Source: Bacteroidales bacterium UBA3724
GTDB lineage: Bacteria > Bacteroidota > Bacteroidia > Bacteroidales > P3
Reading direction: 5' to 3'
Assembly (NCBI GenBank): GCA_002371315.1
Contig: DFHL01000100.1
Span: 1-10,891 of the forward strand
Length of the DNA stretch: 10,891 nt
A program made the position numbers and the translations under genes. The notes under the pieces were generated by a model. The model searched no databases, had not been told where the DNA came from, and worked only from the letters and a program-made list of their open reading frames with translations. Of this stretch, positions 1 to 5,547 are shown in pieces; position 1 is the first letter of the stretch, and each line of letters starts with the position of its first letter.

Positions 1-468
1 CGCACACGCGAAACTGTCGGCCTCACCACTGTCAAGCGTTTCTGGCAGTATGGAGGTCTCAGCTCCAAGCCACGCCAAAGTACTCTCAATGTTATGGCTC
101 GAGCAATAGGTTACCGTAACTATGACGACTTCTGCGAGCATTACGGCGACTGTACACCATCGAGCGACATTGTGCTGGGAGAGGGGATTAAAGTGAACGA
201 CTTGAAGCCTGGCGAGCGAATTTTGCTGCGCTGGAACCCAGGGCGAGAAGTAGTGCTGGAATACTTGGGCAACAGCACATTTCGTGTGTTAAGCAGTGAG
301 GGGAGCAAATTGAAAGCCAACGACACATTCCAAGCCGCCTTTTTCGCCTTGGGCCACGCTGCAATGCTTGCCAATGTGATACACGGCGACTCCTCCTGGC
401 CCCTCTACGAGATAGGCCAGCAGGGAGGTCTGACACTTGTCCGTCATATCTCCTTAATAGGCGAATAG
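1..468 (+). CDS. Bacteroidales DNA-binding-like regulator, 5' end outside the window
   Basis: The reading frame is open from base 1 to the TAG at 466-468, so the gene starts upstream and at least 155 residues are visible. The first visible part (RTRETVGLTTVKRFWQYGG, then PRQSTLNVMARAIGY and NYDDF) matches a pattern I know from Bacteroidales proteins with an N-terminal helical, HTH-like domain of the type 'TLKRLWGY...PRESTLNILARFLGY'. The second half (about codon 60 on; LKPGERILLRW, VVLEYLGNSTFRVL, SKLKANDTFQAAFF, then GGLTLV near the end) is the small beta-rich C-terminal domain usual in that family. A role in DNA binding or regulation is inferred; no target is known to me. An ATG at 94 lies inside the conserved helical region and is unlikely to be the true start. 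The gene converges with the leucine-rich-repeat gene. Its last 44 codons occur again as a remnant at 3509-3643. Confidence 0.7.
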   Translation, partial: RTRETVGLTTVKRFWQYGGLSSKPRQSTLNVMARAIGYRNYDDFCEHYGDCTPSSDIVLGEGIKVNDLKPGERILLRWNPGREVVLEYLGNSTFRVLSSEGSKLKANDTFQAAFFALGHAAMLANVIHGDSSWPLYEIGQQGGLTLVRHISLIGE

Positions 469-809
469 TAAACAAACGTCATTATAAAAAACGATAAACC
501 CCGATAGTTTTTTGTCCAACCATCGGGGTTCAATACTTTTAGGACTTCATCCTATAACAAATAACAATCCGTTAGAAATCAAAGAACCAGTACCTTGCGT
601 GCGGGCCGTAAACCAACCTTGACCAGGTAGACTCCACTCGGGAGTAGGGACGCTTCCTCCGCACTATGACTATGCGCCACCATGCGGCCTGTTATATCGT
701 AGACCCAGTATTCCTCGGTCGTCCCATCGACCACGATGCGTCCATCCTTTACATAAATGTTGACACCGTCGGCGTTGATGTCCTCAATACCCTCGGTGCC
801 GCCTTCGCT
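322..809. repeat. Segmental duplication, copy A (regulator 3' end, terminator, T9SS domain)
   Basis: This block aligns with 3497-3980, interrupted by substitutions and a few small indels. It spans the last codons of the plus-strand regulator, the terminator, and the C-terminal sorting domain of the minus-strand LRR gene. Two stretches are exactly identical: 370-434 (65 bp, equal to 3545-3609) and 708-795 (88 bp, equal to 3880-3967). Outside these the copies differ mainly at third codon positions and in the spacer, so the duplication is not recent or the copies come from related paralogous loci. Confidence 0.9.
497..530. terminator. Bidirectional intrinsic terminator between convergent genes (copy A)
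   Basis: AACCCCGAT (497-505) pairs perfectly with ATCGGGGTT (522-530) across a 16-base loop. On the minus strand the hairpin is followed closely by a T-rich run (complement of the A-run at 486-491), and on the plus strand by a weaker one ending in ACTTTT near 540. It lies between the stop at 468 and the stop at 579, as expected for a terminator shared by two convergent genes. A near copy lies at 3671-3703. Confidence 0.8.
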
Positions 810-2561
810 GACGAAATAGGCAGTGATGACGGTGTCGGTGGTGACAGTCAGCGAATAGGGATTCTGTGTGCTGCCGGTGCTCCAGTGGTCGAAGCGGTAG
901 CCGCTGGCGGGAACGGCATTGAGAGCAGCAGGAGTTGAACAGGTTGGCATAGACAGTATCTGCACTATACCCCAATTATCATTGGATGACAAAGCCGCAA
1001 ACGAAGGCGTGTATTCTTCTATATGACTAAATATGTTACCAAGTCTTGACAAGTATTGTGATGTCGATCCACAGGGCACTGAAACAATAGTAGTATTATT
1101 TATGTTTTCCTCATAGTATGGATACCAAACTTCTGATCCAAAACTTGGGGGATTGCTTCCTTTGAAGATTAAATTAATAAAAGATTCTGCCGTAAATCCA
1201 AAACACCTATCGCCTATGCTTTGTACGTTTTCTCCAAATGTAATAGATCTAATGTTTCTATAATCATATCTATAAATATAATTATTATTATTATCAATTC
1301 CTGAACGAAAAGCATCAAAGGGAATAGTTGATACATTGTTTCCAAACACTAAATTCCTTGGTCTCAATCCTGTAGCTGAACAGAAAACATATCCATTGGT
1401 GTAAAATACATAATCAAAACTACAATTATTTGCATTGAAATAGCATGTGTCAATGGAATCGCAGTAGGAAAAAGCATCTTTCCTTATTGATTGAACACTT
1501 GATGGAATATTAACTATATGAAGAGACCGACAGTAGGAAAAGAGTGCTGTATCTATCGTTGTAAGTTGATTTGGAAGAGTTATGCTTTGTAATCCAGAAC
1601 AGCTGTAAAAGGCATACTTACCAATAGTATTAACATTATTTAAAAAATTAATATTGATAATTTTAGGATTAAACAGAAAGGCATATGAATCAATTTTTGT
1701 AACTGCATTTGGAATTGTAATAGTGCTTTGGTTTCCGATATAACCCTTAAGGGTATTTATTGTACTTGAACTGGCATATACAAAACCATTATCATCCACA
1801 TATCCATTCATCACCTTTGCGCCCCATGGGGCTCCAGACAATGTACCGTTGTAAACAATATGATTAACAAAACTAAACGCTTTGTTATCAATTGAAACAA
1901 CAGAATTCGGAATCGTCATGGATGGTAACATCGGACATGCATAAAATGCATAGTTTCCAACGGATAGGAGGCTGGATGGTAATTCAATGGAATTTAACTG
2001 TAGACAATAACAAAACATGTACTCGGGAATACGAGTCACATTGGATCCAAAATTTACAGTGTTAAGATTATTACATCCATAGAATGGTGCCTGATGGTAC
2101 TCGTTATAAACGTCAGTATAGTCTCCCCACAAATAGAATTCTGCAAAAGTGGCATTATAATTCACAGTAGATAGATTGATACAATTGCCAAATGCATTAA
2201 CGCCAATAGAATTGATTGTAGAAGGAATTGTAATAGAAGCTAGTCCGTCGCAGCCGTAAAATGCAAAATCATCGATGCCACGAACCACATAAACCGTTCC
2301 ATTATATGTTACAGAATCCGGAATAACAAGATTTCCTGTCGGTTTGGTATAACCATCCCATGGATTGCTAGACCATATGATAGCATTGTTATCCACATTT
2401 CCATTTAAATCATCATTAGGATAATTCACGAAGAGAGCGCCATCATCTGAAAAAGAATAGTACAATAATTGTCCACTGGGAGCAACAGCACTAAAATCAT
2501 AAGCCCACACGGAGCTGGAGAGCCCTAACAAGAGGGCGAAAGCGAATAATACTTTTTTCAT
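579..2561 (-). CDS. Secreted BspA-like leucine-rich-repeat protein with T9SS sorting domain
   Basis: A 660-residue protein starting MKKVLFAFALLLGLSSSVWA, a signal peptide with likely cleavage after A20. Residues about 78-470 are BspA-type (LRR_5) repeats; signature pieces include FAFYGCDGLASITIPSTINS, YAFYACPMLPSMTIPNSV, YAFYSCSGLQSITLPNQL and DAFSYCDSIDTCYF. Residues about 540-585 (LNAVPASGYRFDHW...DTVITAYF) resemble a divergent InlB B-repeat. Residues 591-660 (GIEDINADGVNIYVKDGRIV..., YDITGR, SGVYLVKV, ending ARKVLVL) form a type A T9SS sorting domain, so it is expected to be exported and attached to or released from the cell surface. BspA-like proteins commonly mediate adhesion; that role is inferred here. 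The repeat part is AT-rich (about 33% GC at 1201-1260) while the last 130 codons are GC-rich (about 58% at 841-900), suggesting a mosaic. I see no good promoter in the 39 bases upstream, so read-through from the 2601-3209 gene is plausible. Confidence 0.88.
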   Translation of the reverse strand: MKKVLFAFALLLGLSSSVWAYDFSAVAPSGQLLYYSFSDDGALFVNYPNDDLNGNVDNNAIIWSSNPWDGYTKPTGNLVIPDSVTYNGTVYVVRGIDDFAFYGCDGLASITIPSTINSIGVNAFGNCINLSTVNYNATFAEFYLWGDYTDVYNEYHQAPFYGCNNLNTVNFGSNVTRIPEYMFCYCLQLNSIELPSSLLSVGNYAFYACPMLPSMTIPNSVVSIDNKAFSFVNHIVYNGTLSGAPWGAKVMNGYVDDNGFVYASSSTINTLKGYIGNQSTITIPNAVTKIDSYAFLFNPKIININFLNNVNTIGKYAFYSCSGLQSITLPNQLTTIDTALFSYCRSLHIVNIPSSVQSIRKDAFSYCDSIDTCYFNANNCSFDYVFYTNGYVFCSATGLRPRNLVFGNNVSTIPFDAFRSGIDNNNNYIYRYDYRNIRSITFGENVQSIGDRCFGFTAESFINLIFKGSNPPSFGSEVWYPYYEENINNTTIVSVPCGSTSQYLSRLGNIFSHIEEYTPSFAALSSNDNWGIVQILSMPTCSTPAALNAVPASGYRFDHWSTGSTQNPYSLTVTTDTVITAYFVSEGGTEGIEDINADGVNIYVKDGRIVVDGTTEEYWVYDITGRMVAHSHSAEEASLLPSGVYLVKVGLRPARKVLVL

Positions 2562-2600
2562 AACAACTATTATTTGATGTTTTTACATCTGTTTATTTAT

Positions 2601-3209
2601 CTATCTTTGTGGAAAATATTCCTTGCCGGCAAGCCACAGCATAATGTCCACCTGTCGGAAAGAGAGCTTCTCTATCCTGTATTCTTTCTGCATCTGCCGG
2701 ATGACGTTCACGAACTTTCTGTAATCCTTGAGTTCATCGTTGCGGAATTGGATTTTCCGGTCTCGGTTGCGCAACTCGCGCAGCATTCGATCCACATACG
2801 AGTCGTAGATGGGGTATGCTTCAGGATTGTGGTGCGCACAGAACTTGGTGGCGAAGGAGTAGAAATCCTTTTCGGAAGTTGACTGATCTTTCTTTTTCAC
2901 CTGCACCTTGCGCAGATCCTCGACGAGCGACAGGTCTCCCTTAGCCAGTCGTCCCTTCAGGTCGCTCACCTCAAGATAATGTTTGACCACATTGTATACA
3001 GCATAAATATTCGTGCTGTAGAAATCGTTGAGCGTCGAGCACTTGATCATCAGATCGCTGGCATCGAGATAATTCTTGTCACGCATACCGAAAAGTCTGG
3101 CCAAAGCATCCTCAGCATAGACATAGGAATCCTTCGTCAACCATTCCTTCCAATAGCGATCGGCTTCTGCGACGCTGGGAATAAATTTTTTAAAATCTTT
3201 TTCTGCCAT
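2601..3209 (-). CDS. Small protein resembling HhH-GPD / OGG-fold DNA glycosylases
   Basis: A 202-residue soluble, charged protein with no signal peptide or membrane segment. I do not recognise it with certainty. The centre reads FYSFATKFCAHHNP (about 116-129) and then YPIYDSYVDRML (132-143). This layout resembles the HhH-GPD superfamily, where a helical region precedes a 'VDTHV'-like segment with the catalytic aspartate; D136 would be that residue. LNDFYSTNI (60-68) and VDIMLWLAG (187-195) also fit OGG-fold proteins I recall from bacteria. A canonical helix-hairpin-helix glycine loop is not visible, so DNA repair activity is only an inference. The ATG at 3209 is preceded by a good Bacteroidetes promoter at 3244-3275, which supports this start. 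The LRR gene begins 39 bases after its stop, so the two may share a transcript despite having no obvious common function. Confidence 0.72.
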   Translation of the reverse strand: MAEKDFKKFIPSVAEADRYWKEWLTKDSYVYAEDALARLFGMRDKNYLDASDLMIKCSTLNDFYSTNIYAVYNVVKHYLEVSDLKGRLAKGDLSLVEDLRKVQVKKKDQSTSEKDFYSFATKFCAHHNPEAYPIYDSYVDRMLRELRNRDRKIQFRNDELKDYRKFVNVIRQMQKEYRIEKLSFRQVDIMLWLAGKEYFPQR

Positions 3210-3243
3210 AACGGATGTGTTAAGTTTAACAATTTTAGATGTG

Positions 3244-3275
3244 CAAAATTAAGATAATAAATTCCTCCGGTCAAA
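3244..3275 (-). promoter_or_regulatory. Bacteroidetes-type promoter for the 2601-3209 gene
   Basis: On the minus strand a TTTG (-33 element, 3275-3272) is followed after 20 bases by TAATTTTG (3251-3244), matching the Bacteroidetes -7 consensus TAnnTTTG with normal spacing. It lies 34 bases upstream of the ATG at 3209. This is the clearest promoter in the window. Confidence 0.7.
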
Positions 3276-3304
3276 ACCATTTTAGTCCGTTTTATAAACA
3301 GATA

Positions 3305-3319
3305 TAGACCATTGGTCTA
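3305..3319. promoter_or_regulatory. Short perfect inverted repeat, possible operator
   Basis: TAGACCA and TGGTCTA flank a single central T. The site lies about 30 bases upstream of the -33 element of the promoter at 3244-3275, a position where an activator could bind. No regulator is known; a 7-bp arm can arise by chance. Confidence 0.25.
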
Positions 3320-3406
3320 CAAAGACGTCTTCTCCATCCGATACGGACAAAGGGCGCGCCCGGTCACACATTGGAAGCGACTTTTATGATGGAAAACTCA
3401 CGGCGT

Positions 3407-3509
3407 ATAGGTCATTTTGCAGGATGAAATTCGGTACTTTGATCCAATAGGTCAAATTGCAGGATGGCTGAAATGAAATGAAATAGTGACCTATAGGTCA
3501 CATTTCAGG
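3407..3509 (+). repeat. Three imperfect direct repeats of an ATAGGTCA-start motif
   Basis: ATAGGTCATTTTGCAGGA (3407-3424), ATAGGTCAAATTGCAGGA (3447-3464) and ATAGGTCACATTTCAGG (3493-3509) are spaced 40 and 46 bases apart. The first two are each followed within a few bases by TGAAAT, and a run of three TGAAA units lies at 3469-3483. The third copy runs directly into the duplicated block. They could be remnants of a small mobile element or protein-binding sites; the sequence alone does not decide. Confidence 0.6.
3479..3507. repeat. Inverted repeat at the edge of the duplicated block
   Basis: GTGACCTATAGGTCAC (3486-3501) is a perfect 16-base palindrome. Allowing one unpaired A at 3485, pairing extends outward to TGAAAT (3479-3484) and ATTTCA (3502-3507), giving 14 paired positions per arm. 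Its right arm overlaps the point (about 3497) where homology to 322-809 begins, so it may mark the end of an inserted or recombined segment. Confidence 0.7.
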
Positions 3510-3643
3510 CCGCCTTTTTCGTCTTGGGTCACGCTGCGATGCTCGCCAATGTGATACACGGCGACTCCTCCTGGCCCCTCTACGAGATAGGCCAGCAGGG
3601 AGGTCTGACCTTAGTCCGTCGCCTCTCATCAGTAGGCGAATAG
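3509..3643 (+). pseudogene. 3' remnant of the plus-strand regulator family
   Basis: Reading in frame gives 44 codons and the TAG at 3641-3643. They match the last 44 residues of the 1-468 gene (pieces such as LGHAAMLANVIHGDSSWPLY and EIGQQGGLTLVR) with differences only at one alanine/valine and a few positions near the end. There is no start codon or N-terminal domain; the sequence just upstream is the palindrome and direct repeats. Many DNA differences from copy A are synonymous, suggesting that the source was a functional paralog before truncation. Not expected to make a product. Confidence 0.85.
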
Positions 3644-3670
3644 TCCACAAACATAATTATAAAAAACGAT

Positions 3671-3703
3671 AAACCCCGATAGTTGGAAAAACCATCGGGG
3701 TTT
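3671..3703. terminator. Intrinsic terminator of the minus-strand operon (copy B)
   Basis: AAACCCCGAT (3671-3680) pairs perfectly with ATCGGGGTTT (3694-3703) around a 13-base loop. On the minus strand it is followed within about four bases by the complement of the A-run at 3661-3666, a good U-tract. It lies about 50 bases beyond the stop of the 3751-4293 gene, so it should end the five-gene transcript. It was brought in with the duplicated block. Confidence 0.8.
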
Positions 3704-3750
3704 ATTACTTTTAGGTTATCATTCTATAACATATGGTAATCAGTTAGAGA

Positions 3751-4293
3751 TTAGCGAACCACCACCTTACGTGCGGGTCGTAAACCGACCTTGACCAGGT
3801 AGACTCCACACGATAGTGGGGACGCAATCTCCGCACTATGACTATGCGCCACAATGCGACCTGTTATATCATAGATCCTGTATTCCTCGGTCGTCCCATC
3901 GACCACGATGCGTCCATCCTTTACATAAATGTTGACACCGTCGGCGTTGATGTCCTCAATACCCTCGTTTTCGCCTTCGCGCACCAGGTCGGTGATGTCG
4001 TAGCTTACCTCCAGAGCCCGCTTGTCGAGCTGCGATACGGCAGGTTGCAGCACCCGGTCGCCAACCTTCACGCCATTGATATAGACCTCGTGGTAGCCCA
4101 GCGAAGTTACGCTGATGTGGAAAGTGAGCGTCTGAAAGTCATATCGTTTAAGCTCGTTTTTCTTTACGGTGAATGTCTTGCGCAGCTTGGGTGTCTCTGC
4201 CCATCCGCCATCGACACGGCAGCCGATGAACGACTGCCCCTGAGCCACGACGGCCAGCATCAGCATCAGCGGAAGCAGGAACAGTTTCTTCAT
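3751..4293 (-). CDS. Truncated GH78 rhamnosidase N-terminal domain fused to T9SS sorting domain
   Basis: A 180-residue protein with signal peptide MKKLFLLPLMLMLAVVAQGQ. Residues about 21-109 look like the N-terminal carbohydrate-binding-like domain of bacterial alpha-L-rhamnosidases (GH78, Bac_rhamnosid_N type): LRKTFTVKKNELK, then VTSLGYHEVYINGVKVGDRV, LQPAVSQLDKRALEVSYDIT and DLVREGEN. In full-length enzymes this is followed by hundreds of residues including the catalytic (alpha/alpha)6 barrel. Here, directly after EGEN, the protein passes into EGIEDINADGVNIY..., a type A T9SS sorting domain nearly identical to that of the 579-2561 protein. The catalytic domain is absent, so no hydrolase activity is expected; at most an exported sugar-binding module. 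The start ATG overlaps the sstT stop by 4 bases (ATGA), so it is probably translationally coupled and last in the operon. Whether the product is stable or useful is unknown. Confidence 0.82.
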   Translation of the reverse strand: MKKLFLLPLMLMLAVVAQGQSFIGCRVDGGWAETPKLRKTFTVKKNELKRYDFQTLTFHISVTSLGYHEVYINGVKVGDRVLQPAVSQLDKRALEVSYDITDLVREGENEGIEDINADGVNIYVKDGRIVVDGTTEEYRIYDITGRIVAHSHSAEIASPLSCGVYLVKVGLRPARKVVVR

Positions 4294-5522
4294 AGCTGTC
4301 CGTTTTTCTTCTTGTCGTAATATTCTGCTGTGGCGGTAAAGAAAGCGTCGCCGCTGCTGTTGAGCGCGGTCTCTACCGAGTCCTGCACCACGCCGATAAT
4401 GAAGCCGATGGCGACGGCCTGCATAGCGATGTCGTTGCCGATGCCGAAGAATGAGCAGGCCATCGGGATGAGTAGCAGGCTTCCGCCGGCCACGCCCGAA
4501 GCACCGCAGGCGCCAAGGGTGGCGATGATGCCAAGAAACAGCGCCGAACCGAAGGTGACGTCAATGCCCAGTGTGTGTGCCACCGCCAGCGAAAAGACGG
4601 TGATGGTCACTGCCGCGCCGTCCATATTGATAGTGGCTCCGAGCGGAATGCTGACGCTGTAGAAATCCTCGTCGAGCCCCATTTTCTTGCACAGTGACAT
4701 ATTGATGGGAATGTTGGCTGCCGACGAGCGGGTGAAGAAAGCTTGCAAGCCGCTTTCTTTCAGACAGGTGAAGAGTAGGGGATAGGGGTTGCGGCGCGTC
4801 AGTATGAACGACAGCAGCGGGTTGAAGATGAACGCATTGGCAAGCATACAGCCCACCAGGAGCAACAGCAGGTGGCCGTATGTGGTGAAGACCGAAAGGC
4901 CGTTCTCACTGACGGTGGTGAAAACCAGACCCAGGATGCCGAACGGGGCAAACTGGATGACCCATTTTACCACCTTCGACACCACGTCGCTCAGGTCGTG
5001 TACCACCTGTACGGTGGCTTTCGATGCCATCGTTTTCAGCGCGATGCCGAGGACGATGCTCCAGAACAGGATGGCTATGTAGTTGGCGTTCGCCACGGCG
5101 GCCACGGGGTTGCCCACCATACTGGTCAGCAGGTTGGTGAACACTTCGCCCAGCGAGCCCGCCGCATCGCCGGTCGCGGCAGTCGCAACGCCGTCCAGCT
5201 GCAGCGTCACGGGGAACAGGAAGCTGCCCACCACGGCGCATACGGCAGCGATGAAGGTGCTGAGGATGTAGATGGCTATCAGCGTTGTGAAACGTCGGCC
5301 CAGTCCCTTGCCGGCCTTGGCGATCGACGAGATGACCAGCACGGCAACCAGCACGGGTGCGATACCCTTCAGGGCGCTGACAAAGATGCGACCCAGTATG
5401 CCGATGCCGCTCCATCCCGGCAGGGTCAGACCAAGGATGGTGCCTATGGCAAGTCCGATCAGGATCCTCAGCATCAGGCTGACGGAGGTGTAGCTTTTCA
5501 GTAGTTTTTTGAAGATGTTCAT
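4290..5522 (-). CDS. sstT: Na+/serine-threonine symporter SstT
   Basis: A 410-residue inner-membrane protein of the dicarboxylate/amino acid:cation symporter (SDF) family, at the usual SstT length. SstT takes up L-serine and L-threonine with Na+. Family marks are visible: the serine-rich hairpin TRSSAANIPIN (264-274), the NMDGAA motif in transmembrane helix 7 (299-304), the second hairpin ASGVAGGS (341-348), and DSVETALN (381-388) in the last helix. The N-terminus (LLKSYTSVSLMLRILIGLAIG) is typical of SstT. It begins 25 bases after the retaining GH97 stop, and its stop overlaps the next start by 4 bases, so it sits inside an otherwise carbohydrate-related operon. A link to uptake of Ser/Thr from degraded glycoproteins is possible but only a guess. 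Confidence 0.93.
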   Translation of the reverse strand: MNIFKKLLKSYTSVSLMLRILIGLAIGTILGLTLPGWSGIGILGRIFVSALKGIAPVLVAVLVISSIAKAGKGLGRRFTTLIAIYILSTFIAAVCAVVGSFLFPVTLQLDGVATAATGDAAGSLGEVFTNLLTSMVGNPVAAVANANYIAILFWSIVLGIALKTMASKATVQVVHDLSDVVSKVVKWVIQFAPFGILGLVFTTVSENGLSVFTTYGHLLLLLVGCMLANAFIFNPLLSFILTRRNPYPLLFTCLKESGLQAFFTRSSAANIPINMSLCKKMGLDEDFYSVSIPLGATINMDGAAVTITVFSLAVAHTLGIDVTFGSALFLGIIATLGACGASGVAGGSLLLIPMACSFFGIGNDIAMQAVAIGFIIGVVQDSVETALNSSGDAFFTATAEYYDKKKNGQL

Positions 5523-5547
5523 GGTGTTAGTTTTTTTTCCCCTTGTT

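Larger units (their letters stand above)
3210..3750. other. 540-base gene-free region of mosaic origin
   Basis: No intact gene is present. From left to right it holds the promoter and small palindrome of the 2601-3209 gene, about 85 bases with nothing I can identify (3320-3406), three direct repeats with an overlapping inverted repeat (3407-3509), the truncated copy of the plus-strand regulator (to 3643), and the second terminator (3671-3703). Confidence 0.7.
3497..3980. repeat. Segmental duplication, copy B
   Basis: This is the second copy of the block at 322-809. It carries the truncated regulator, a terminator and a T9SS sorting domain, in the same order and orientation. The sorting domains match at 61 of 70 residues. 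Homology ends at about 3980, exactly where the neighbouring gene changes to rhamnosidase-like sequence. The last shared bases (CGCCTTCGC-like) could be the recombination junction. Confidence 0.9.

Noticed and set aside
94..468. ATG at 94 as the true start of the left-edge gene
   Set aside because: The upstream codons 1-93 are open and encode conserved family sequence, so the gene begins outside the window.
3352..3361. GGGCGCGCCC palindrome
   Set aside because: A 10-base GC palindrome with no supporting context; likely chance.
3838..4320. Plus-strand open frame with a similar partner at 666-938 (both starting MTMRH)
   Set aside because: They look conserved only because both lie opposite the duplicated T9SS sorting domain. 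No independent sign of coding.
4872..5504. Plus-strand open frame opposite sstT
   Set aside because: Low-complexity D/G/Q/R/H-rich translation opposite a well-conserved transporter; not a real gene.
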